Source: an uncultured Pelagibacteraceae bacterium
Lineage (GTDB): Bacteria > Pseudomonadota > Alphaproteobacteria > Pelagibacterales > AG-422-B15
Direction of reading: 5' to 3'
DNA: 47,479 bases
Assembly: GCA_902598405.1 (NCBI GenBank)
Contig: CACKBQ010000009.1
Location: 1-47,479, forward strand
Position 1 is the first letter of the stretch. Every line of letters begins with the position of its first letter. The notes beneath the pieces were generated by a model. That model was not told the DNA's origin and searched no databases. It worked only from the letters and a program-made list of their open reading frames with translations. Shown here in pieces: positions 41,234-47,479 of this stretch. The position numbers were made by a program, and so were the translations under genes.

Positions 41234-41542
41234 ATGTTACACATAAGCAAATGGGAAAGACAAGAAAATGCAAGCAGAGATAAACTGGGAACAGCTGCAT
41301 TGAATTTGTGTAAGGTTGCAAAAAGTACTGATGGAGTTCATTCAGCAAAGTTCTATTGGCCAAATCCAAATATGGTTGCATTCGTAGTTGAAGCTGAAAC
41401 AGGCTCATGGGGAATTGGAGCTGAGCCTACGGGTGAGGCAATGAAGGCATTTTTTGATTTAGGTGATGCCGCATCTTGCGTGATGGATGAAACATGGGTT
41501 GATGCTAGTCTTGGTCAAAAAAGGTCTGATAGAGCAGGCTAA
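41234..41542 (+). CDS. small conserved protein of unknown function
   Basis: 102 aa, soluble, no signal peptide. A strong AAGGAG ribosome site (41223-41228) fixes the start. Visible blocks: AALNLCKVAKSTDGVHSAKFYW, NMVAFVVEAETGSWG and FFDLGDAASCVMDETWVDA. The alternation suggests a ferredoxin-like alpha+beta barrel, perhaps DUF6616-like, but I cannot name the family firmly. It shares a 42-bp upstream element with the GMC oxidoreductase gene and precedes tRNA-Ser, which faces it. Confidence 0.65.
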   Translation: MLHISKWERQENASRDKLGTAALNLCKVAKSTDGVHSAKFYWPNPNMVAFVVEAETGSWGIGAEPTGEAMKAFFDLGDAASCVMDETWVDASLGQKRSDRAG

Positions 41543-41552
41543 TAGGAATTCT

Positions 41553-41644
<92 letters not shown>

Positions 41645-41687
41645 CTTGAAGAAATTAATTTATTGAATTTATTATTTAAAACAATGA

Positions 41688-42086
41688 TTAATTTAGAAAT
41701 CCAACTTTGCTGATTGTATAGACAGTCAGTAGTGAAATTGCAGTACAAAGCGCCATACCCCATGCAATATCTGAAATAACAATAGTCCAGTTAAATACAT
41801 TAAACACCGCTTTTACAGTTAGTGCATATGTTGCGTAAGTAGCAAGTCCATACATAGCAGCTGGCACTATCACACTCGTTAAAGAAGCATTCTTAAATGG
41901 AGCCACTACAAAATAAACTAGCCCGAGTAAAAATATAAGATAAAAAATTACAGCGGAAGTTATATCGAGATTAATTTTTAGATTATCTGGAAGATTTTTA
42001 TTATAAATACGTACAACAAATGTTTGAATACCGATTGTATCGATTATCAAAAAGTAAAATAGGGTAGTCAAATAGAGTTTTATCAT
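41688..42086 (-). CDS. DUF2177 family membrane protein
   Basis: 132 aa from ATG 42086 (in-frame TTG 42092 adds two residues). Four hydrophobic segments; TTLFYFLIIDTIGIQTFV, DITSAVIFYLIFLLGLVYFVV, GLATYATYALTVKAVF and DIAWGMALCTAISLLT match DUF2177 (D-W/G near the first span, Y-x-TYxLTN-like third span, D..WG in the last). Function unknown. 14 nt from the divergent HPP gene. Confidence 0.8.
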   Translation of the reverse strand: MIKLYLTTLFYFLIIDTIGIQTFVVRIYNKNLPDNLKINLDITSAVIFYLIFLLGLVYFVVAPFKNASLTSVIVPAAMYGLATYATYALTVKAVFNVFNWTIVISDIAWGMALCTAISLLTVYTISKVGFLN

Positions 42087-42100
42087 AGACAATTAAATTA

Positions 42101-42556
42101 ATGAATAAACAAGCTTTGATCAATGCATTATTTAGTTCATTAGGAGCTTTTGTGTGTATAGGATTTTTAGCATATTTAAATTCTTCAATTGAAGGTGCGA
42201 TATGGCTTATACCACCCTTTGGCGCATCAATGGTTTTAGTCATGGCTGTTTATGATAGCCCACTAGCAAAACCTAAAAATTTAATACTTGGCCATATACT
42301 ATCAGCACTGTCTGGGGTAATTATTTTTTATCTTCTCGGTAATACGTTTATCTCATTAGGCTTAGGAGTGGCTTTAGCTGTTTTTGTAATGATGATGACT
42401 AACACCGTACATCCTCCAGCAGGAGCAAACCCAATAATTGTGATATTAACTGGTCAGAGTATAAGTTTTGTATTCCTACCTGTTGCTGTTGGGGCTTTTA
42501 TAATTGTGGTTTTTGCTTATTTGTATAACAGGCTTCTCAAAAGAAACTATATTTAA
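42101..42556 (+). CDS. HPP family membrane protein
   Basis: 151 aa, four spans. It carries the defining HPP motif in NTVHPPAGANPIIV and the paired IPPFGASMVLVMAVYDSPLAKPKN loop near residue 45. In cyanobacteria and plastids, HPP proteins import nitrite; in heterotrophs the substrate is unknown. The divergent DUF2177 gene starts 14 nt away. Its 3' end overlaps the convergent HTH gene by 4 nt. Confidence 0.85.
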   Translation: MNKQALINALFSSLGAFVCIGFLAYLNSSIEGAIWLIPPFGASMVLVMAVYDSPLAKPKNLILGHILSALSGVIIFYLLGNTFISLGLGVALAVFVMMMTNTVHPPAGANPIIVILTGQSISFVFLPVAVGAFIIVVFAYLYNRLLKRNYI

Positions 42557-42837
42557 GAGATTTTATTAAGCTTTTCTACTTCAGAGCAATACTGATCAAT
42601 AAAAGCCGTTCTCATTGGGTTTGGAGGCAAGCGATCGAATTTAAACGATTCAATGTTCTTTAGTTGATTTGTAGAGATTTTTGTTTTTGAAGCGATGGTT
42701 TTTAAATCTATAGAGATAGATTTTCTTAATTTTGAAATTTCCTTAATTTTATTTACTAACTCTTCGTCCATATCAGTTTTGCTGTTATCAAGTTTTTTAT
42801 ATGGCATGACAAACATTCCAGTTTCATTTTGTACCAT
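42553..42837 (-). CDS. RodZ-like helix-turn-helix protein, soluble
   Basis: 94 aa. Residues about 36-88 look like the RodZ N-terminal HTH (HTH_25): LRKSISIDLKTIASKTKIS, QLKNIESFKFDRLPPNP, then TAFIDQYCSEV. RodZ couples MreB to the cell-wall machinery and continues with a transmembrane helix and periplasmic domain; here the protein ends after the HTH. It may be an HTH-only paralogue or regulator. A stem-loop (42864-42890) lies in its upstream region. Confidence 0.65.
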   Translation of the reverse strand: MVQNETGMFVMPYKKLDNSKTDMDEELVNKIKEISKLRKSISIDLKTIASKTKISTNQLKNIESFKFDRLPPNPMRTAFIDQYCSEVEKLNKIS

Positions 42838-42863
42838 ATAAGTGATTTCTCCAAGTGTTTATT

Positions 42864-42890
42864 TGTAGGTGCAGAAAAACCGCACCTACA
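42864..42890. other. stem-loop in the 42838-42969 gap
   Basis: TGTAGGTGC and GCACCTACA are perfect nine-base inverted arms around AGAAAAACC. Neither strand has a T-run after it, so it is not a standard intrinsic terminator. It sits upstream of the RodZ-like gene (start 42837) and downstream of the minus-strand gene ending at 42970. A weaker ACCCA-TTT-TGGGT hairpin (42945-42957) lies nearer that gene's end. Confidence 0.5.
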
Positions 42891-42969
42891 TTGGGCTTTA
42901 CAACAATTATCTAATAATATGGTTTAAAATTAAAGCTTATAAATACCCATTTTGGGTTATCTTAATGAT

Positions 42970-44160
42970 CTAAATTTTACTAGGACCTTCAAATAAAACG
43001 TCAGCATTTTTCAATCTATCAATTAATGTTGATCCTAGGCCAGTTGAAGTAGTTAAGACACCACCAGCGTTGGTATTGGGGAGATTTTCATCATTTAATG
43101 CAAGACATAGAGCGGACTCGCATATTAATTTAGCAGTTGATTTATAACCGGGATCACCTTTGCAAAACATCCTCAATTTATATTTTTCGTTATTTTTATT
43201 TTTTCCGATAAAAATACTCTCAAACCAACCATTTTCTCTTGTTTTTTTATCAGGTCCATTACCAGCTTTGGTAAATAATTTTCTAAAGAGACCACTTATT
43301 GGGCTTATTAACATCAGCCCAAAAACAGCAAGTCCGGCTGTCACAAGAAATGCAGAACTGTATTTTTTTAACATCATATATTCTTGATATTTAAATTCAC
43401 TTCCATAACTTGCCTGATTTTTATCATGGATTTCAGAGCTTCTTCTGACAACTCTAGTGTTTGCAATTGCCATAACAAAGGGCGCTGACCATAATTTAAT
43501 ATCATCGATGTATTTTATTTTGAAATTATCCTTATTTTTAGAAATATTTTGAGTTTTTATATATTCCTTTGAATTGAGTAAAAATGGATGTCCCATTGAA
43601 TATTTGCTTTTGTAGTTACGCATGGAAAATGCACTTTCAATCGTGCCACCACTTACACCTCCATTACCTCGATGATAACCATCAATTCTCTGTAACTCTT
43701 GATTGAGACTTCTTTGCAAGTAAAAGCACCCCATATCTGATGGAATAGAGTCATAACCACATGATGGAATAATTTTTATTTGCTTTTTTTCCGCTGCCTC
43801 GTGATGTTTATCAATAAGATCACGTACCCATATATTTTCCCCAGTAATGTCTAAATAATGAGTTCCAGCTTCAACGCATTGTGTAACTAAATTATTACTA
43901 TACTTGTTAAATGGACCAGCTAAAGATGCAATAACACGAGTTTTGGAAGCAATTCTTTTCAAATTTTCATTATCTTCACTGTCTGCAATAAAATAATCAG
44001 GTTTACACTTACTATTTTTGGATATGTTGACTAATTTATCCTCATTACGCCCCGCTATAGCCCAATTTAGGTCGCTATAGTTTTCATCTAAGTACTCAAC
44101 AGCTAATCTTCCGGTAAAACCAGATGCCCCATAGATTATTAAATCGTATTCTCTATTCAT
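42970..44160 (-). CDS. saccharopine dehydrogenase-like / trans-acting enoyl reductase family protein
   Basis: 396 aa. The N-terminal Rossmann fold has IIYGASGFTGRLAVEYL and WAIAGRNEDKL. The blocks SLAGPFNKYSNNLVTQCVEAG, HYLDITGE and IIPSCGYDSIPSDMGCFYL match the SCCPDH / trans-acting enoyl reductase group rather than true lysine-pathway saccharopine dehydrogenase. A hydrophobic span near 275-292 fits the membrane association of SCCPDH-like proteins. Reaction not established; probably an NAD(P)-dependent lipid reductase. Confidence 0.85.
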   Translation of the reverse strand: MNREYDLIIYGASGFTGRLAVEYLDENYSDLNWAIAGRNEDKLVNISKNSKCKPDYFIADSEDNENLKRIASKTRVIASLAGPFNKYSNNLVTQCVEAGTHYLDITGENIWVRDLIDKHHEAAEKKQIKIIPSCGYDSIPSDMGCFYLQRSLNQELQRIDGYHRGNGGVSGGTIESAFSMRNYKSKYSMGHPFLLNSKEYIKTQNISKNKDNFKIKYIDDIKLWSAPFVMAIANTRVVRRSSEIHDKNQASYGSEFKYQEYMMLKKYSSAFLVTAGLAVFGLMLISPISGLFRKLFTKAGNGPDKKTRENGWFESIFIGKNKNNEKYKLRMFCKGDPGYKSTAKLICESALCLALNDENLPNTNAGGVLTTSTGLGSTLIDRLKNADVLFEGPSKI

Positions 44161-44199
44161 ATTTATGTAATATTTGCAAAATTATGTTAAAATTATCGT

Positions 44200-44283
44200 A
44201 TGTTAGACTGGATAATAGGTGGCCTAGTAACGATCTCATTCTTATATCTACTTTATTGGGCATTGACACTGATTTTTGCATAA
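44200..44283 (+). CDS. tiny single-span peptide ORF (27 aa)
   Basis: ATG 44200 opens MLDWIIGG, then LVTISFLYLLYWALTLIFA, stop 44281-44283. It resembles single-span subunits such as KdpF in size and pattern, but no kdp genes are near. No clear ribosome site. One nt separates its stop from a second hydrophobic ORF. Tentative. Confidence 0.35.
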   Translation: MLDWIIGGLVTISFLYLLYWALTLIFA

Positions 44284-44284
44284 A

Positions 44285-44407
44285 GTGATTGAATTTTTAA
44301 TTTCATTATTTCAAGACCTGTCACTTATATTTTATGCATTTTCATTCATTATTTTGATTTTGATAGTGGGAGCGTATTTATTTAATTATTTTAAAAATGT
44401 TAAGTAA
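44285..44407 (+). CDS. tiny single-span peptide ORF (40 aa)
   Basis: GTG 44285 opens a 40-codon frame with an amphipathic start (EFLISLFQDLS) and a hydrophobic stretch (IFYAFSFIILILIVGAYLF), ending NYFKNVK. Adjacent to the 27-aa ORF in the same direction. The positive-inside tail is consistent with an inserted helix. No Shine-Dalgarno is visible, so it could be chance in AT-rich DNA. Confidence 0.3.
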   Translation: MIEFLISLFQDLSLIFYAFSFIILILIVGAYLFNYFKNVK

Positions 44408-44480
44408 AATCAGTATATTATAATATTATATTCAAAAAATACTTTAATGCTTATTATTATTAAAACTTTACTTTATTAAA

Positions 44481-45380
44481 ATGATACAAAATATTGATTT
44501 TATTGACAAAAACAGAATTACATTGGGTATTGTTGCAAATGCCAATAATGATTTAATTCTGAAGACAATTATGGATGCAGAAAGTCAAAAATTAATAAAT
44601 CCAGTACTCATAGGAAATATTGATTTTATGACTGCCTTTATTGATAAGCATGAATGGTCATTATCAAAAGATAAATTAATTGAGAGTTATTCAGAAGAAG
44701 AGTCATCAAAAATTGCCTGTGAGGTAGCGAGTAGGGACACCGGTTTAGAAAAAAATATAATCATAAAAGGTCATCTTCATACAGATGTTTTGATGGGTGA
44801 GTATATAAAAAAAGAATATAATTTAAGAATAAGGGGAAAGCGCTTAAGCCACATTTGGTTTATGACTTTTCCAAATGATTCACGTAATCCAATTATTATT
44901 ACCGATGGTGCTTTGAACATATCCCCAAGTTTGGAGACAAAAAAACATATTTTATCGAATGTGCTCGATTACATTAAAAAAATTTCTTCTTTCAATCCAT
45001 ATGTTGCCGTTTTATCAGCAACAGAAGAGAAACTAAAGCAAATGCCAAGCTCTATTGAAGCACATGATCTTGTTGAATGGGCAAAAATTAATTACTCAAA
45101 TACTCCTGTTGAAGGACCTTTTGCTTTGGATAATGCTATTTCACAAGAATCCGCAAAAATAAAAGGAACACTAGGGAAAGTTCCAGGTAATGCCAATGTT
45201 CTTATTGTTCCAAATATAGAGACAGGAAATGCACTCGTAAAATCTCTTGTACATTTTGCGAACGCTACTGCTGGAGGATTTGTAATTGGCGGTAAAAGTC
45301 CTGTTGTTATAACAAGTAGATCAGATGATGAAAAATCTAGAATGGCATCTATTGTAAATGCTGTAATTTGTAACTATTAA
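44481..45380 (+). CDS. phosphate acetyl/butyryltransferase family protein
   Basis: 299 aa. NITLGIV-like start, ITDGALNISPSLETKK, the phosphate/CoA loops VEGPFALDNAISQESAKIKG and GNANVLIVPNIETGNALVKS, and a GGFVIGGKSPVVITSRSDD end are typical of PTA_PTB proteins of the phosphobutyryltransferase branch. They convert acyl-CoA plus phosphate to acyl-phosphate. No acetate/butyrate kinase or attached enoyl-CoA hydratase domain is present in the window. The stop abuts the convergent lyase gene at 45380/45381. Confidence 0.87.
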   Translation: MIQNIDFIDKNRITLGIVANANNDLILKTIMDAESQKLINPVLIGNIDFMTAFIDKHEWSLSKDKLIESYSEEESSKIACEVASRDTGLEKNIIIKGHLHTDVLMGEYIKKEYNLRIRGKRLSHIWFMTFPNDSRNPIIITDGALNISPSLETKKHILSNVLDYIKKISSFNPYVAVLSATEEKLKQMPSSIEAHDLVEWAKINYSNTPVEGPFALDNAISQESAKIKGTLGKVPGNANVLIVPNIETGNALVKSLVHFANATAGGFVIGGKSPVVITSRSDDEKSRMASIVNAVICNY

Positions 45381-46547
45381 TTATTTAAAAGCTTGATTTA
45401 AGTCCTCTATAAGATCATCACTGTCTTCTATGCCAACAGATAATCTGATAAGCTTTTTGGGCACTTGATTAAAGGATTTATCGTCTAAATATGCATGTGT
45501 CATTAAAGCAGGGGACTCAATTAAAGACTCAACTCCCCCCAAACTCTCAGCTATAGTAAAAATTCTTAATTTACGCATAAACTTGGATATTTCTGACATA
45601 TTCCCATCATAGATAAAAGTGATCATTCCACCAAACCCGTTCATTTGTTTAAGTGCAATATCTTTCTGTTTATGATTTGGTAATCCAGGGTACGTTACGT
45701 TCAATGCTTTTTTATGTGATCTTAAAAAGCGAGCAACTTTAATTCCATTTTCATTATGTTTTTTCATTCTAATAGCTAGTGTTTTAATCCCTCTCAAGGT
45801 AAGAAAACAATCAAAAGGACTTGGAACGGCGCCCGTAGAATTTTGTATTAGGGCTAATTTTTTCTCAAGTTTTTTATTCTTTCCAATTACCAAGGCTCCA
45901 CCAATAACATCAGAGTGACCGTTGATATATTTTGTTGTCGAGTGATTAACAATATCAATTCCATGCTCAAGTGGTCTTTGATTGTAAGGTGTGGCAAATG
46001 TATTATCGCATACAGTTATAAGCTTATTTTTTCTTGCAATACGGGCTATTCTTTTTAAGTCCGTAATTTTAAGCAGTGGATTTGTTGGAGTTTCAATCCA
46101 AATCATTTTTGTATTCTTTTTAATTTCTTTTGAAAAATTTGTATTTAAATCAACGAATGTGAATTCAATATTTGATGACTTGCTCTTAATTTCATTAAAT
46201 AACCTAAAAGTACCGCCATATAGGTCATCAAAAGCAATTACATGATCTCCAGGCTTTAATAGATCTAGAACTGCGGTTTGAGCTGCAACTCCTGAAGCAA
46301 ATGCAAATGCTTTATATCCGCTTTCCAACTCTGCAATTGAATTTTCTAAAACTTCCCTTGTAGGATTTTGACTTCTTGAATATTCATATCCTTTATGCTC
46401 CCCAGGTCTATCATGTGCATAAGTAGATGTTGCATAAATTGGAGTCATTACAGCTCCGGTTAATGGATCTGTTTTGACCCCAGCATGCACTGATAAAGTA
46501 TCAAGCTGATTTATTTTCTTTATATAAGATTTTTTTCTTTTAACCAT
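45381..46547 (-). CDS. cystathionine gamma-lyase / trans-sulfuration PLP enzyme
   Basis: 388 aa. Family blocks: TLSVHAGVKTDPLTGAVMTPI, YEYSRSQNPTREVLENSIAELE, FASGVAAQ, IETPTNPLL, PLP-phosphate and Asp181 in CDNTFATPY, and PLP-Lys206 in HSTTKYINGHSD. The enzymes of this family cleave cystathionine (gamma or beta side) or make it from acyl-homoserine. Pairing with the cystathionine beta-synthase-like gene, which it overlaps by 28 nt, favours the gamma-lyase role in making cysteine from methionine-derived homocysteine (reverse transsulfuration). The symbol is left blank because the side of cleavage is not certain. Confidence 0.88.
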   Translation of the reverse strand: MVKRKKSYIKKINQLDTLSVHAGVKTDPLTGAVMTPIYATSTYAHDRPGEHKGYEYSRSQNPTREVLENSIAELESGYKAFAFASGVAAQTAVLDLLKPGDHVIAFDDLYGGTFRLFNEIKSKSSNIEFTFVDLNTNFSKEIKKNTKMIWIETPTNPLLKITDLKRIARIARKNKLITVCDNTFATPYNQRPLEHGIDIVNHSTTKYINGHSDVIGGALVIGKNKKLEKKLALIQNSTGAVPSPFDCFLTLRGIKTLAIRMKKHNENGIKVARFLRSHKKALNVTYPGLPNHKQKDIALKQMNGFGGMITFIYDGNMSEISKFMRKLRIFTIAESLGGVESLIESPALMTHAYLDDKSFNQVPKKLIRLSVGIEDSDDLIEDLNQAFK

Positions 46548-47479
46548 TCTTCATTATACGCTGTATTTAAATATTTTTCACCATTATCACAAACAAATGT
46601 AACTACATTTTTTTCTTTATCTTGGTCCTTGCAATATTTAATTGCCGCTGAAATAAGAGTTCCACTTGATGATCCTCCCAAAATTCCCTCCTTCAAAGCC
46701 AATTCTCTAATCATGCTAAATGCTTCTTCGTTCGTAACTTCATAAGCTTTTTTTATATACTTTAATTCTAAAGTCTCTGGAATGAAATCTTCACCTATAC
46801 CCTCAACAAGCCATGAATAGTCTGCTTTTTTTAATGGTTTGTTTTCAACGGCATCTTTAACTATTGAACCCTTTGGATCTGCAAGAACCATTTCGGTTTT
46901 TGGACTATGCTCTGAAAAAAATTTACCTAAGCCTGAAATTGTCCCTCCTGTACCAACCCCACAAACAACAGCATCAACATCATTACTCATTTGATCCAGA
47001 ATTTCTGGACCAGTTGAATGTTCATGAGCCTGGGGATTTGAAATATTTGTAAACTGGTTGGCCATAAATGAATTAGGAGTATTATTTGCAACTTCTTTAG
47101 CCACATTTACATAATGCTCAGGACTATCAGGTCCCACATCACTTCTTGCCAAAATAACTTCTGCACCGAGAGATTTAAGATGAAGTATTTTGTTATGGTT
47201 CATCTTATCAAGAATTACAACTTTTGACTTATATCCTTTTAAAAGTGCAATCAATGCTAGGCCAAGGCCGGTGTTACCAGCTGTAGCTTCAACAACTGTT
47301 GATCCTTTCTTTAACTTTCCTTGAGCTTCAGCATCCTCAATGATTCTTAGAGCCACTCTATCCTTTATAGATGAGCCTGGATTAAGGCTTTCCATTTTAA
47401 GAAAAAGATTACATTTTCCGGTGTCTAAATTTTTAGCTTGAACAATCGGAGTATTACCAATTAAATCAACCAATGACTT
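46520..47479 (-). CDS. cystathionine beta-synthase / cysteine synthase family protein, 5' end off the window
   Basis: At least 317 residues of a fold-type II PLP enzyme. LIGNTPIVQ start region, PLP-Lys in NPGSSIKDR, ATAGNTGLGLALIALLKGY, GVGTGGTISGLGKF and GGSSSGT are family hallmarks, and VEGIGEDFIP is the pattern of cystathionine beta-synthases rather than of CysK. No C-terminal CBS domain pair. The frame continues past the in-frame TTG 47473 to the window edge, so the true start is outside. The gene overlaps the lyase by 28 nt, indicating co-translation of a two-step pathway. Confidence 0.88.
   Translation of the reverse strand, partial: KSLVDLIGNTPIVQAKNLDTGKCNLFLKMESLNPGSSIKDRVALRIIEDAEAQGKLKKGSTVVEATAGNTGLGLALIALLKGYKSKVVILDKMNHNKILHLKSLGAEVILARSDVGPDSPEHYVNVAKEVANNTPNSFMANQFTNISNPQAHEHSTGPEILDQMSNDVDAVVCGVGTGGTISGLGKFFSEHSPKTEMVLADPKGSIVKDAVENKPLKKADYSWLVEGIGEDFIPETLELKYIKKAYEVTNEEAFSMIRELALKEGILGGSSSGTLISAAIKYCKDQDKEKNVVTFVCDNGEKYLNTAYNEEWLKEKNLI

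Larger units (their letters stand above)
44161..44480. other. 320-nt intergenic region with two tiny hydrophobic ORFs
   Basis: It lies between divergent genes (saccharopine dehydrogenase-like, minus; phosphotransacetylase-like, plus). It contains the two tiny ORFs below (44200-44283 and 44285-44407) and must hold both promoters. No tRNA, riboswitch-like fold or terminator is apparent. The last 70 nt are nearly pure A/T. Confidence 0.5.

Noticed and set aside
44161-44480. Riboswitch or structured RNA in the largest gene-free gap
   Set aside because: The sequence is nearly all A/T with no extended pairing or known riboswitch core that I can see; only tiny ORFs stand out.

Overview
The window is AT-rich, gene-dense bacterial DNA that reads like a streamlined marine alphaproteobacterium. 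Candidate groups are AEGEAN-169/HIMB59-like, SAR11-like or SAR116-like lineages; the exact clade is an inference. The evidence is the order phoR-pstSCAB-phoU-phoB, the cluster DUF502 / recG / sdhE-mfd, many 0-8 nt gene junctions (TAATG, ATGA, TGATG, TAGTG), and a catabolic flavour (amidase, GMC oxidoreductase, alpha-methylacyl-CoA racemase, branched-chain amino acid-type ABC transport). I see no rRNA, phage, transposase or CRISPR array. One tRNA (Ser, UGA) is present.

Layout. 1-5844 (+) is a catabolic/uptake operon: the 3' end of an AMP-dependent acyl-CoA ligase, two tandem Leu/Ile/Val-type binding proteins, a thiamine pyrophosphokinase, an FAD monooxygenase, an enoyl-CoA hydratase and a TIGR03084 protein. 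A nitronate monooxygenase lies convergent to it. 6907-10298 (+) holds small conserved proteins, a PQQ-type sugar dehydrogenase and three membrane proteins including DoxX. 10299-12603 is an accessory-looking stretch of unrecognised genes bounded by a GC-rich 15-bp direct repeat. It begins with what may be a leftover 3' end of a LivG/LivF-type ATPase gene. 12604-15316 (-) is livH-livM-livG, without livF. 15492-17543 (+) carries DUF4345-like and TIGR02206-like membrane proteins.

17558-24694 (+) is the complete phosphate regulon: a soluble PhoR, PstS with an 11-bp-phased Pho box, PstC, PstA, PstB, PhoU and PhoB. 24706-26841 (-) is an SDR / PNPOx-like / EamA operon. 26868-31316 holds small enzymes and membrane proteins: VanZ-like, thioesterase, two MAPEG proteins, a DUF962 protein and an amidase. 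Among them, on the minus strand, is an unannotated 32-residue cysteine-rich microprotein gene with a textbook Shine-Dalgarno sequence and its own terminator. 31391-38377 is the DUF502 / recG / sdhE-mfd / racemase / yajQ block, in which Mfd is a compact 788-residue form. 38379-42837 holds an EamA exporter, a choline-dehydrogenase-like gene and a small gene preceded by near-identical 42-bp promoter elements, the tRNA-Ser, DUF2177 and HPP proteins and a RodZ-like HTH protein. 42970-47479 ends with a saccharopine-dehydrogenase-like protein, a phosphotransacetylase-like protein, and a reverse-transsulfuration pair (cystathionine gamma-lyase and beta-synthase).

Most striking observations: (i) Mfd keeps the UvrA-binding domain 2, the RNA-polymerase-interacting domain, the translocase and domain 7, but lacks domains 1a, 1b and 3; (ii) the cysteine-rich microprotein at 27627-27725; (iii) the direct-repeat-bounded 2-kb segment with a possible Liv ATPase remnant at its edge; (iv) the shared 42-bp element in front of the GMC oxidoreductase and the small gene at 41234.
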